Shown one piece after another: positions 28,575 through 37,136 of a stretch of DNA of 64,000 bases. Numbering within the stretch: position 1 is the stretch's first letter; each line of letters begins with the position of its first letter. Position numbers and translations under genes: made by a program. Below the pieces are notes generated by a model. The model saw nothing but the letters and a program-made list of their open reading frames with translations. It had not been told where the DNA came from and ran no database searches. Source of the stretch: Saccharomonospora sp. CUA-673 (lineage in GTDB: Bacteria > Actinomycetota > Actinomycetes > Mycobacteriales > Pseudonocardiaceae); the NCBI RefSeq assembly GCF_001942305.1, contig NZ_MKKE01000044.1, positions 169,156-233,155 of the forward strand, written 5' to 3'.

Positions 28575-29999
28575 ATGATGTCCGGTCGACGGACGAACCT
28601 GGCGGCCGCACGCAAGTCGGCGGGCCACACCCAAGAAAGCCTGGCCGCCGCGCTGCACATCGACCGATCCACGGTCATCCGCTGGGAAGCAGGCGACTAC
28701 ACACCACTTCCCTACCTCCGGCCGAAACTCGCACGCCTCCTGCGGCAGACCCCCGAGCAACTGCACGCGCTGTTCAACATTGCCGGCACCGCACCTCCAG
28801 CCGAACCGCTCAGCAAGGACATCGCTCACGCATGTGCGTGGCTCGACCAGCGCCTCGACTGGCCGTCGGGGGCGAGCGCTCGCAGCGTCGCTGACCGACT
28901 GCCCTCGGTACGTCGCGACCTACCAGCCCGACGCGCTCGCCGAGCACGCGTCACCCAGCAGCAGATCGCACGGGCGCTACGCGCCTACTACGGCGACGAC
29001 CCCGTGTACTCGACCTACACCGACGGTGACATCACCACGAGCATCCTCACCCGAGCCGACTGGCTCGACCTGCAAACGCCGCTAACCTCCGAACACGAAC
29101 ACAGCACCGTCGAAACCTCAACGGGCGAGCGAGGAACCGTCGAGATCGACCCAGCCGCAGCGCTCGACCGTCTCGCCGAGGTCGAAGCCGCCGGCGTCCG
29201 ACTGACCAACGACAGCCTCTACCGCATCCTCGACATCGACGTTCGCGACGACGGTCTCCACACGCGCCTCGGCGTTGCCGAGTTCCTCGAGTACGCCCTC
29301 ACGCTCGACCTCCTCGAGAACGAACTCCTCGACGCCATCGCGGACGGACGCCGCACCGAGCCCGGCACGCTCCCGCTACGCGACAGCTACCTTCCCGACC
29401 TGGCGTCCGTTACGGGCCTGTCGGACCGCCTGTGTGTCGGCGGGATTGTTGTCCTCACCGCGATCGCCCGCCCCGGAAACGACTACGCCGTGCTGCTGCA
29501 GGACCGATCCGCAGCCGTAGTGAACGCTCCGAACCAACGGACCGTCATCCCCAAGGGCTTCCACCAGCCCATCACCGACACCACCGCCGACGCGCCGTTC
29601 CGCGTCTCACTGCTCCGCGAGCTGGAGGAGGAACTGTTCGGCCGAACCGATCTCGACGGCACGCTCGGCCCCTCACTTGCACTCGCGCCGCTCCACGAGG
29701 GCCGCCTGTCCGCACCCATGCGCTGGCTCCACCACCATGACGCGCTACGCCTCGAGATCACCGCCCTCGGCATCAACCTCGTCAGCGGCAACCTCGAATG
29801 CGCCTGCCTCGCCACCATCGACAACCCCGACTTCTGGACCACCTTCGCCGGCGACATCGAAGCCAACTGGGAAGCACAAGGCCTCGAGGCCCACGCGGCG
29901 CTAACAGTCAGTCGGCCAATCGGCCCGGGTCCGGCGAGCACGCCCTGGAACAACGAAGGACTATTTGCATACGTCCAAGGACTTAACCGAGGCACCTAA
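28575..29999 (+). CDS. XRE helix-turn-helix protein with C-terminal Nudix-like domain (copy 2)
   Basis: A 474-residue paralogue of the protein at 21462. ATG 28575 follows GAGGGGAGG. Helix-turn-helix: AARKSAGHTQESLAAALHIDRSTVIRWEAGD (about 10-40). The middle segment RVTQQQIARALRAYYGDD matches TSTQVAHALEQYYGQA of copy 1. The Nudix-like part has VIPKGFHQPITDT and LLRELEEELFGRTDL, and the closing WNNEGLFAYVQGL mirrors WSNEGLFAFLQGL of copy 1. Two copies at opposite sides of one element are unusual. Probable regulator or immunity factor; substrate unknown. Confidence 0.8.
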   Translation: MMSGRRTNLAAARKSAGHTQESLAAALHIDRSTVIRWEAGDYTPLPYLRPKLARLLRQTPEQLHALFNIAGTAPPAEPLSKDIAHACAWLDQRLDWPSGASARSVADRLPSVRRDLPARRARRARVTQQQIARALRAYYGDDPVYSTYTDGDITTSILTRADWLDLQTPLTSEHEHSTVETSTGERGTVEIDPAAALDRLAEVEAAGVRLTNDSLYRILDIDVRDDGLHTRLGVAEFLEYALTLDLLENELLDAIADGRRTEPGTLPLRDSYLPDLASVTGLSDRLCVGGIVVLTAIARPGNDYAVLLQDRSAAVVNAPNQRTVIPKGFHQPITDTTADAPFRVSLLRELEEELFGRTDLDGTLGPSLALAPLHEGRLSAPMRWLHHHDALRLEITALGINLVSGNLECACLATIDNPDFWTTFAGDIEANWEAQGLEAHAALTVSRPIGPGPASTPWNNEGLFAYVQGLNRGT

Positions 30000-30953
30000 C
30001 AAGATGCCCAGTGCGAGGCCCTCGACGACACAAATGCGGAATGATCGCACCTGCGATACCCATGGATCGCGGCCGTCGTCGTTGCGACGGCCACAGGATT
30101 ATGACCCGCAAAATCACCCGTCAGGAGCAGAAACCGGTGGTAGAGCGGCGAACCAGCGGCCTCCGTCGTCACACCGGAGGCACGGTCGGAGCCAGTTCAT
30201 GGACAGAACCATGGACAAGCCGTGCCCGGCCCCGGATACCCCCGCGGGGCATGATCGCCAACGTCCCGGGAGCGATGACGGCACTCGGTTCCGCATCGAC
30301 AGCCGCGACCGCGCCAGAATCACTCATGAAGGGCGCGGGCCCACCGGCCACCGTCCGGGCCGGAGTGGTCCCGCCAACCTATGTTCCTTTATATACCTAA
30401 ATCCTCGATGAACACCCTGTTGCCGAGGTCCTGACCTCAATGCCCGGCATCGGAGTCAGGATCGCAGCGGAGCAAACTTTGTGTCGTAGGTCAGAGTCCG
30501 ACTGCCAGGCGAACCGCATCCACCGCTTCTAGGGCTCGGTCGAGCGGGATCCGTTCCTCCTCGATGCGTCGATGTCCGGTGTGCTCGGCGTCGAGCACGC
30601 GCACGTAAACGGCCCGCTCATCATCCTGCAGCCGGCCCACGGACCTCGGATCTCCGGCCTGGAGTGATCGTCCGTTCTGATGTGGACGGGCAGGACAGTG
30701 CCGATATTCGGATCCGTGCTCGCCTCGTAAGCAGTCCGGACTTACCCGTCATGAGTATTGCCTTCGTCGCCGACGCGCTTACTCACGATCGGGTTTTAGC
30801 TTGCGCGCGACGAGCTCACTGCATAGCACGACGACCGGTAGGGCTGGTGTGCGCCTCTGGCGCTCCTGCCGAGCAAGCCCGCTTACCGGGTCAACCACCG
30901 AGACCGGAGGTGAACCGGGGCGCCACGCAGCGATGGGTCGGTCCTTGGCGCAA
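30000..30953. other. gene-poor junction between the conjugative element and the metabolic island
   Basis: No convincing gene. It contains an IS110-type transposase fragment at 30404-30465. A short minus-strand open stretch near 30480-30680 (VYVRVLDAEHTGHRRIEEER) cannot be assigned. The region looks like decayed mobile DNA and may hide the element's right border. Confidence 0.5.
30404..30465 (+). pseudogene. remnant of an IS110-family transposase
   Basis: The short frame LDEHPVAEVLTSMPGIGVRIAAE matches the Transposase_20 core of IS110 transposases (hPl...ltSmPGiG..tA). The frame degenerates directly after it, and no DEDD domain is found upstream. Confidence 0.6.
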
Positions 30954-31343
30954 CTACCCAAGGCTGTCGAGGGCCTCCAGGATACGGCGCCCTGCTTCGT
31001 CGGCCACCGGGCGCAGCTCTTCCCGTTCGGGTACGGTCACCATGACCTGCGGATCAAGTGCTTGGACCAGGGTGCGACCGTCATCCTGGGCGCGGACCAC
31101 GACGTTGCAGGGCAGCAGAAGCCCGATCTCGCGTTCGGCGTTCAGCGCGCGGTGCGCCAGCTGTGGATTGCACATGCCCAGGATGACGTAGGGCTCGATG
31201 TCCTCGTCCAGCTTGTCCTTCAGCGTAGCCTGCACATCGATCTCGGTGAGCGTGCCGAAACCATGGGCCTGGAATGCTTCTTTCACCTTGGGCACGGCCT
31301 CCGCGTAGGGGACGTCGAGCGTCCGAGACAGCGCGTAGTCCAT
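30954..31343 (-). CDS. DUF302 family protein
   Basis: A 129-residue protein with the DUF302 fold: MDYALSRTLDVPYAEAVPKVKEAFQAHGFGTLTEID, then VILGMCNPQLAHRALNAEREIGLLLPCNVVV and LDPQVMV. Two Cys (CNP and PCN) are in the conserved positions of the family. DUF302 proteins often accompany thioredoxin, heavy-metal or sulfur-handling genes. Here it precedes the persulfide operon by position. The activity is unknown. Confidence 0.88.
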   Translation of the reverse strand: MDYALSRTLDVPYAEAVPKVKEAFQAHGFGTLTEIDVQATLKDKLDEDIEPYVILGMCNPQLAHRALNAEREIGLLLPCNVVVRAQDDGRTLVQALDPQVMVTVPEREELRPVADEAGRRILEALDSLG

Positions 31344-31643
31344 GATCCGAACCTCCTCGGATGATCGGTTCCGTCACTAGAATGACTACCCGGCGGATCC
31401 AGAATGCACGCACACCAGTGCGTCAGAAGACCGAGTCGTTCCGCTTGGAGACACCGAGGCCAAGGAGTCTCCGCGTCTGGAGCCTGAGCCAGGTTCCGCG
31501 AGCGCGGCGAAGGTGCGTAGGGGCAAGTTCGTGGTGAAGGCGAAAGATCCGGACGCCACCGCGGCAGCCGCGGCACCAGCGAGGAGAACGAGGCCGAGTT
31601 GGTCAGCAGCGCGGCGTGCAAGGACGCCTTCTTGGCTGTTCGG
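31344..31643. other. spacer without recognisable gene
   Basis: All open frames in this stretch have atypical composition or are antisense to each other. I see nothing functional beyond the probable promoter side of the DUF302 gene. Confidence 0.4.
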
Positions 31644-31817
31644 TCACCCTCGGCCGACGAACATCCGCAAGAACCCACCGAGGCCTCCGTGCTGGGCGCT
31701 CGGGCCGCAGTCGCACCGTTGGGATTGCGACACTCCCGCAAGCAGCTGTTCCACATGCTGGTCGCACCCTGCGTAGGTCGGCTGGCCGCACTTGCGGCAC
31801 TCAACGCGACCACACAT
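31644..31817 (-). CDS. small zinc-binding protein (CxxC, GCxxHV type)
   Basis: A 57-residue protein from ATG 31817: MCGRVECRKCGQPTYAGCDQHVEQLL, then VSQSQRCDCGPSA and a Gly-rich hydrophobic end. The pattern C-x2-CG-x3-T-x-AGC-x2-HV with a later CxCG occurs in a widespread actinobacterial small protein of unknown function. The Cys/His set should bind zinc. The gene is 58 bases downstream of the TauE/SafE gene on the same strand. Confidence 0.7.
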   Translation of the reverse strand: MCGRVECRKCGQPTYAGCDQHVEQLLAGVSQSQRCDCGPSAQHGGLGGFLRMFVGRG

Positions 31818-31875
31818 GTTCCACTTTTCGTTTCTCTTCCTTGAGTGAATTGTCAATGCGGCCTGGCACGCCCTC

Positions 31876-32667
31876 TCATCCCAGTGCCGAGGGGTCGACG
31901 ACGGCGGCCACGGCGACGAAGACCGCTACGGCCAGCACGACGAAGGCGAACCAGCGACGCATGGTAGACGAGTTCAGCCGCGTCGACAGCCGAGCGGCCA
32001 CGATAGAAACCACCAGGGACGTGCCTGCGAACAACAACAGGACCCGGTAATCGATGGTCGCGATCGAGCCGGCATGCGCGGCGAACCCAGCCACCGAGTT
32101 GATCAAGACCACAACCAGAGAGGTCGCCACCGCTTGCTGCGCTCCCAGACCGAGCAGCAGAGTCAGGGCGGGGACGATGATGAAGCCACCGCCGACGCCG
32201 AACAGTCCGGTGAGCACGCCGACGGTCGCGCCGGCGAACACGGATTTGGGCAGGCAGGTGCGCCAGTTGATCCCGCCCTGCTGGGTGCGGCATGCGCCGG
32301 TCTGGTTCTCCCCGCCGCGCAGCATTCGCACCGCAACGATGACCATGAGTGCGGCGAAGGCCAGCAGCAGCCAGCGCTGCGGGACGAGCTTGCCGAGTGC
32401 GGCTCCGCCGAAGGCCGCGGGGATGCCGGCCGCGCCGAAGACCAGCGCGACCGGCCACCGCACCGCGGTGCGCCGCTCGCGCGGGAACAGGGCACCCAGC
32501 GAGGAGAGCGCGACCACGGCCAGCGAGGTGGGGATCGCCATCTGCAAGGGCTGTCCGACGCCGTAGACCAGAGCTGGCACGGCGAGGATCGAACCACCGG
32601 CACCGAGAAGTCCCAGCGCCAACCCGATCACGGCGCCGAACACCGCTGCCAACAACAACGAAACCAC
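31876..32667 (-). CDS. TauE/SafE (TSUP) family sulfur-oxyanion exporter
   Basis: A 263-residue protein with eight hydrophobic segments in two repeats. Both repeats carry the Gly-rich TSUP motif (GLALGLLGAGGSILAVPALVYG near the N-terminus and GVLTGLFGVGGGFIIVPAL in the middle). Members export sulfite, thiosulfate or sulfoacetate or import related anions. The gene follows rhodanese and persulfide dioxygenase genes on the same strand, as tauE does in cst operons, so export of sulfite/thiosulfate formed from persulfide is the likely task. Confidence 0.88.
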   Translation of the reverse strand: MVSLLLAAVFGAVIGLALGLLGAGGSILAVPALVYGVGQPLQMAIPTSLAVVALSSLGALFPRERRTAVRWPVALVFGAAGIPAAFGGAALGKLVPQRWLLLAFAALMVIVAVRMLRGGENQTGACRTQQGGINWRTCLPKSVFAGATVGVLTGLFGVGGGFIIVPALTLLLGLGAQQAVATSLVVVLINSVAGFAAHAGSIATIDYRVLLLFAGTSLVVSIVAARLSTRLNSSTMRRWFAFVVLAVAVFVAVAAVVDPSALG

Positions 32668-32741
32668 CTATCCCGGCAGCGGACACATCAACTGCCACCG
32701 CCGGCCTCAACGCCGTGCACGCGTCTGCCAGAGAGCAGCCC

Positions 32742-33332
32742 TCAGCCGCGCGGCCCGTTTCCTCCGGTGAGGGCCCCCAGCAGGGCTCGACCGTCGGTGC
32801 TGGGAGTGCGGTTGCGGGGCAGCAGCCCGAGCACGCGCGACATCGCGCAGGTGTTGCTCACCGCGGCGAAGGCCAGACCCGCGCCGACGAATCCCGCGAT
32901 CCACTTCAGCGGTTCGTAGGCGGTGCTGGCCACGACGGCGGTAAGCACGAGCAGCCCGGCGACCAGCCGCACCTGCCGCTCCATGTCCCACGTGCCGCGC
33001 CCCCGGTTGAGCTCGCCACCATCCTGCTCCCAGCCGGTTATGCCGCCGCGCAGGACGCTGAGTCGGTCCAGCCCGGCGCTCTCCAGCAGAGTGCGGGCCT
33101 GCTCGGCACGGCCACCCGAGGCGCATACGAGCACCACCGGGTCGCCGTGCTGCGCGGTGAGTTCCTCGCGGTGCTCCCGCAACAGGTGCAGGGGGACGTT
33201 GTAGGAGCCCGGGATGTGCGAAGACGCGAATTCCCCGGGCGCGCGCACGTCGATCAGCCGGATCTGGGGGTCGGCCTCGCGCAAATGGCGGATCTGCGCG
33301 GTGTCGACGGTCTTGGGCAATGCTTGGGGCAT
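32742..33332 (-). CDS. rhodanese with C-terminal DUF2892 membrane domain
   Basis: A 196-residue protein. Rhodanese domain at about 1-105 with IRLIDVRAPGEFASSHIPG and the active-site loop VLVCASGGRAEQA (Cys about 70). The C-terminal part (about 115-180) has two membrane segments with VRLVAGLLVLTAVVAS and IAGFVGAGLAFAAVSNTCAM, the DUF2892 pattern; the second carries a Cys. Tethering sulfur transfer to the membrane fits the neighbouring persulfide dioxygenase and exporter. Confidence 0.88.
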   Translation of the reverse strand: MPQALPKTVDTAQIRHLREADPQIRLIDVRAPGEFASSHIPGSYNVPLHLLREHREELTAQHGDPVVLVCASGGRAEQARTLLESAGLDRLSVLRGGITGWEQDGGELNRGRGTWDMERQVRLVAGLLVLTAVVASTAYEPLKWIAGFVGAGLAFAAVSNTCAMSRVLGLLPRNRTPSTDGRALLGALTGGNGPRG

Positions 33333-33369
33333 TCTTCGGATACCTCCGCGTTCGTGTCCGTGGTTGCTG

Positions 33370-34793
33370 TCAGCTTCCGTCGGTCATAGGCACGCCGGCG
33401 TCGGCAGCGGCGTCGAACATGTCGTCGATGAGCACGGCCGTGCGGCCGGCCGCTTCCAGCAGCGAAGCCGCCGCCGCGGCGCGGTAACCGCTACCGCAGT
33501 GCACCCACACCGCACCCGCCGGAACCTCGCTGAGGCGGTCCTTGAGCTCGTAGAGCGGAACGTGCACCGCACCGGCCACGTGGGAAGCGGCGAACTCGTT
33601 GTTGGTCCGCACGTCCAGCACCACCTCCGGAGCCGGAAGCCCGTTGGAAGTACCAGCCAGCGCCGCGGCCAGATCGCCGAAGGTCGCGGTCGGAGTACTG
33701 CGCAGCTGGCCGGAGTCGGCCGCCAGCTCCTTCGGGGAACCCACCGCGGCCGCGGCGAACTTGTCGATGCCGATGCGGGCGAGCTCGCGCTGCGCCTGGC
33801 CGACCTGCTCGCGAGACTCCCCGAGCAGCGTGATCGGGGCGCCCCAGTCGATCATCCAGCCGAGCCAAGTCGCCATCGGACCGTCCAAGCCGAGGCTGAC
33901 CGTTCCGGCGAGGTGCGAGACCACGTAGGCCTTGCGGGAGCGCAGGTCGACTACCCACTCCCCGTGCTCCAAGCGGCGCCGTAACTGCTCGGGTTCGGCG
34001 CGGGTCGGCTCGCGCAGGTCCAACGGCTCCGGACCGGTGGTGTTCTGCACACCCATGTGCGCGTAATAGGCCGGGTAAGCATCCAGTCCCGCGAGGGTCT
34101 GTTCGACGAAATCGCCCTCGGCCAACGTCAACGCCGGGTTGATCCGCTTCTGCTCGCCCACCGTGGCCGAGTCGCCCGAGGCCTGCGTAGCCGAGCAGAA
34201 ACTCCCGAACCCGTGGGTCGGCCAGATTTGCGCGCCATCCGGCAGGGTCGACGCCAGTTTCTGCGCCGAAGCGTGCTGATGCCGGGCCAGGTCCTCGCTG
34301 TGCTGCTCCCCCAGCAGATCGGTGCGCCCGGTCGTGCCAAACAGCAGCGACCCTCCCGTGAATACCCCCGCCGGGCCATCCACGCCCTCCAGCACGAAGG
34401 ACAAGTGGTGAAAGGTGTGCCCCGGGGTGGCCACCGCCCGCACCTGCATCCGCGGCGAGAGCTCCACCGCCTCGCCGTCAGCAAGCGGGCGCCGGTCAAA
34501 CGGCACCTCGTCAGCAGCCGCCAACCCGTACTCCGCCCCGGTCAGGCGAGCCAATTCCAAGCCCCCGGAGACATAGTCGTTGTGCACGTGCGTGTCGAGC
34601 ACCAGGCAATCCGCACGCCCAACCTACCGGCGGCAGCGATCACCCGATCCACGTCCCGCTGCGGGTCGACCACCACGGCCACCTCGCCGTCGGTGGCCAG
34701 ATAGCTGCGATCCCCCAGCGACGAGGTCTCGATCACCTCGACCACCAGGCCACCGGCCAGCCGGTCCTCCTCCACCGCATCCATAGCCGTCAC
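33370..34793 (-). CDS. persulfide dioxygenase-rhodanese fusion, CstB-like (frameshifted)
   Basis: About 474 residues. A metallo-beta-lactamase domain with TSSLGDRSYLATDG, the metal motif THVHNDYVSGG, PGHTFHHLSFVLEG and a later GGSLLFGTTGRTDLLG. Two rhodanese-like domains follow: the first lacks a Cys loop, the second has VWVHCGSGYRAAAAAS. One C is missing in a CCC run at about 34602, just before VLDTHVHNDY. GTG 34793 overlaps the upstream rhodanese stop (GTGA). This architecture oxidises low-molecular-weight persulfide to thiosulfate in CstB. Operon position supports that role. Confidence 0.88.
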
Positions 34794-35112
34794 CGTTGCG
34801 CACCCCTTTCGACTTCGTTTCCTGCTTCGATCCAGCCCGATGTCCCACCGGACACCGAGATCGCTCGTCCACCGGCTGCGTTCATCGCCTCGGCCGCTTT
34901 GAAGCTGCGACCTCCCGAGCAACAGATGACGTAGCACTCCTCACCCGCGAACCGCTCCGGCGCGGCCAGCACGTCCGGCGACGGCACGTTCACCGCCCCT
35001 GACACGTGGCCGAGACGTACTCCTCAGGCTCACGCACATCGACCAATCGGGTACCCCGCCGCCACATTCCGGCGAAGAGGTCGGCGCTTACTTCGGGCGT
35101 CTGCTCAGACAA
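34790..35112 (-). CDS. single-domain rhodanese (frameshifted)
   Basis: About 107 residues. The start is probably TTG 35112, behind AGAGGA. EVSADLFAGMWRRGTRLVDVREPEEYVS leads into a one-base loss near 35011 (a G of CGGGCC), and the corrected frame reads GHVSGAVNVPSPDVL, then the Cys loop YVICCSGGRSFKAAEAM (two adjacent Cys). A CstA-like sulfur acceptor role is likely. A TACCCC-TG-GGGGTA dyad stands 12 bases upstream of the start, so it is the first gene of the repressed operon 34790-31644. Confidence 0.8.
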
Positions 35113-35123
35113 CAGATCCTCTT

Positions 35124-35137
35124 TACCCCTGGGGGTA
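35124..35137 (-). promoter_or_regulatory. CsoR/CstR-type operator before the persulfide operon
   Basis: TACCCC-TG-GGGGTA, a perfect 6-2-6 dyad of the kind bound by CsoR-family repressors (ATACCC...GGGTAT). It lies directly upstream of the rhodanese start and overlaps its probable promoter. Confidence 0.75.
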
Positions 35138-35192
35138 TAAACGGGCCGCACGGGTACACATCACCCGACGAGCGGCACCGCAGAGCCTCCAC

Positions 35193-35471
35193 TCAGGCGA
35201 GCGCGAGGAACAAGCGCTCCAACTCCTGCTCCGTCATCGGCGGTTCATCGCCATCCTCACGGGCCTGCTGGCAGTAACGCATCCCGCTGGCCACGATCTT
35301 GAACCCAGCACGGTCCAAGGCGCGCGAAACCGCAGCCAACTGGGTCAACACCTCAGCACAGTCACGCCCTTCCTCCATCGCCTCGATGACACCACCCAAC
35401 TGGCCCCGGGCCCGACGCAACCGCGTCAAAGCGTCGCCCACCATTTCCGGCTTCATCTCCACGACGACCAT
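35193..35471 (-). CDS. CsoR-family repressor, CstR-like persulfide sensor
   Basis: A 92-residue all-helical DUF156 protein (RLRRARGQLGGVIEAMEEGRDCAEVLTQLAAVSRALDRAGF). The copper-sensing branch uses Cys-His-Cys. Here Cys38 and Cys67 are present, but the His four residues before the second Cys is Gly63. Loss of the His ligand with two Cys retained is the pattern of CstR, which forms di- and polysulfide links between the Cys. The gene lies upstream of the persulfide operon, and both promoters carry related dyads. Confidence 0.88.
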   Translation of the reverse strand: MVVVEMKPEMVGDALTRLRRARGQLGGVIEAMEEGRDCAEVLTQLAAVSRALDRAGFKIVASGMRYCQQAREDGDEPPMTEQELERLFLALA

Positions 35472-35497
35472 CTCCCTTCTCTCGCCTCAACCTACCA

Positions 35498-35511
35498 AAC
35501 CCCCAGGGGTA
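35498..35511 (-). promoter_or_regulatory. CsoR/CstR-type operator before the repressor gene
   Basis: AACCCC-CA-GGGGTA, a 5-2-5 dyad (ACCCC/GGGGT) related to the site at 35124, 27 bases upstream of the repressor start. Suggests autoregulation. Confidence 0.65.
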
Positions 35512-35886
35512 TTCCAATCAGCTGGGAGGCCCTTCAGTCCGCTCCAGCCCCCAATCGGCGACATTGCTTCTCCCGACCCGGTACAGGACGCTTGCCGCGA
35601 CACCCGATCCCCACAGGCGTGCGACCTACAAGGGCGGCAGAATCAACTCGACGGAGTCGAATGCGGCTGACGCAGCCGCAGCGGATAAACCACTGTCACA
35701 GCTTCCTTCAGCAGCCCCTACGCTCCCCACCGAGGTCTCCGGTCAGATGTTGATCTTCTTGGTTGCCAGTCACCTACAACACAATGGTCTCCATCGTCAG
35801 CTCCATTCCCGCGCTGACCTGCTGTTTCTTGATTACGGAGCCACGCTAAGGTTTTACCCTTGGGCTAAGGTCAAGGATGAGGGTCG
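35512..35886. other. control region between the repressor and the MerR-like gene
   Basis: No convincing gene. At about 35855-35872 CCTT-gggct-AAGG forms a short dyad with a TTGACC on the minus strand, resembling MerR-family promoters. The direction would be toward the repressor side. Weak evidence. Confidence 0.4.
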
Positions 35887-36306
35887 ATGAAGGAGACCGT
35901 TGTGGGCTTGACTGTGGGTGCCGCGGGTGTGAGCGGAAGCGGTGCGGCTGTGGGTACCCAAAGGACTTCTTCCACCTGTGGAACGCACGGCGGCGGGGTA
36001 CCGTTTGTTCGCCGATGCCGATGTTGGCGTGTTGCGGTTAGTCCGCCAGGCCAAGACGCTCGGACTCCAATTGTCGGAGATTAAGGACGTTCTCGATCTG
36101 CAACGCGGCGGCGCCACCCCCGTGCGACCACGTCACCGAACTGCTCGACGGCCGCATCGCCGAGATGGATCGCACCGTTGCCGATCTTCGCGCCCCTACG
36201 CCGCTCGTTGACTTCTGCCCGCCATACCGCCCGAGACGGCCAGCGCCGCGGTGAGCGCGCCGTCATCTGCCAGCTCATCGAGCACGCCGAATGCGAAGCG
36301 GAATAA
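35887..36306 (+). pseudogene. MerR-family regulator broken by three frame changes
   Basis: Three frames together spell a MerR protein. KETVVGLTVGAAGVS reads from ATG 35887. VRLWVPKGLLPPVERTAAGYRLFADADVGVLRLVRQAKTLGLQLSEI follows in the next frame. After about 36118 CDHVTELLDGRIAEMDRTVADL and, after about 36192, LRRSLTSARHTARDG...VICQLIEHAECEAE lead to TAA 36304. The C-terminal Cys and His residues suggest a metal- or redox-sensing branch. Multiple shifts may mean true decay rather than sequencing error. A promoter-like dyad lies just upstream. Confidence 0.7.
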
Positions 36307-36406
36307 CGCGAACGTGCTTCACGGACGGGCGCGCAGTGCCCACTTTGGTGTGAGACACGCCAAGGTAAGCGCCTCCGGTCGCCATGCGCTGGCTAAGGTG
36401 GCGGTC

Positions 36407-36874
36407 GTGAAGAAGCTCTTGATCTCGAAGCACGGCCGGGGCAGGTGGATCCTGCTGCCGGTGGCGTTGCTGGGGCTTCTTCTGATTCAGATCGTATTGC
36501 TTCCTGCGCATGGAATGGCGACGCACGACACCCTCCTGGGTGCGTCAGGTCACTCGTCGGTGGCCGCGCCATCCACGCACACGGCGACGGCTGGTCACGA
36601 CGAACAGGGGGCGGCTAACCATAGCCATAGCCCCGACGGCGGGGTCCCCGACTGCCACGCCGCACCTCACATCGCTGATATCGCCTCGATTCGCGTGCCC
36701 GGTGACGACAGCGTGTTTGGACCCGGCGCTTTCCTGGTATTGATGGCCGGGGTTCTGACCGTTTCGTTGCTGCTTCGACGACCGCCGACAGCTTATCGAC
36801 GATGGTCTTCACGTCCGCCCTGGCGCCCGGCCGGGTCGGATCTGCTGACATGCGTGTGTATCGCACGGACCTGA
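36407..36874 (+). CDS. His-rich two-membrane-segment protein of unknown function
   Basis: GTG 36407 starts KKLLISKHGRGRWILLPVALLGLLLIQIVLLPAHGM, an N-terminal membrane segment. The central region (about 40-95) is rich in His, Ala and Ser (HTATAGHDEQGAANHSHS, CHAAPH). A second hydrophobic segment, GPGAFLVLMAGVLTVSLLL, is followed by a basic end. The His clusters could bind metal in the extracytoplasmic space. Similar small His-rich membrane proteins accompany metal islands, but no family is certain. Confidence 0.6.
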   Translation: MKKLLISKHGRGRWILLPVALLGLLLIQIVLLPAHGMATHDTLLGASGHSSVAAPSTHTATAGHDEQGAANHSHSPDGGVPDCHAAPHIADIASIRVPGDDSVFGPGAFLVLMAGVLTVSLLLRRPPTAYRRWSSRPPWRPAGSDLLTCVCIART

Positions 36875-37136
36875 TTTTGCTCACAGTGTCACGCACCTGA
36901 TTCGCATCTCCGACAGCACTTCGCGGCTGGACATGACGTGCCCGCCCTGTTTCCATGCGGTGCTGGGGTTTTCGTCCCATTTGACGTGGGCCGCCACCTT
37001 GTGGCGACGACTCGCGCCGTGAGAATTCGGAAATGCGACCTGGTGTTGTTCGCTGATCGCTCGTTTGTTTCCCCGACAACGACTTGAGCGAAATGCGCAC
37101 GCATTTTAACGGGCGCATCTTCAGGAGGTTTTCGCA

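Larger units (their letters stand above)
18275..30000. mobile_element. AICE-like integrative and conjugative element at tRNA-Arg
   Basis: Starting in the 3' end of tRNA-Arg are an integrase, an XRE repressor divergent from an excisionase-like gene, a WhiB-like regulator, small membrane proteins, DUF2637, an FtsK/SpoIIIE translocase and Nudix-domain regulators. These are the standard parts of actinomycete conjugative elements that transfer double-stranded DNA. No Rep gene of a known type is recognised. The right limit is uncertain because no duplicate of the tRNA 3' end was noticed near 30000. Confidence 0.75.

Noticed and set aside
18275..30480. Closed conjugative element with both attachment sites
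   Set aside because: I found no second copy of the tRNA-Arg 3' end near 30000, so a right border was not claimed.
30480..30690. Minus-strand peptide VYVRVLDAEHTGHRRIEEER...
   Set aside because: Protein-like but without start, ribosome site or known family, inside decayed IS110 surroundings.
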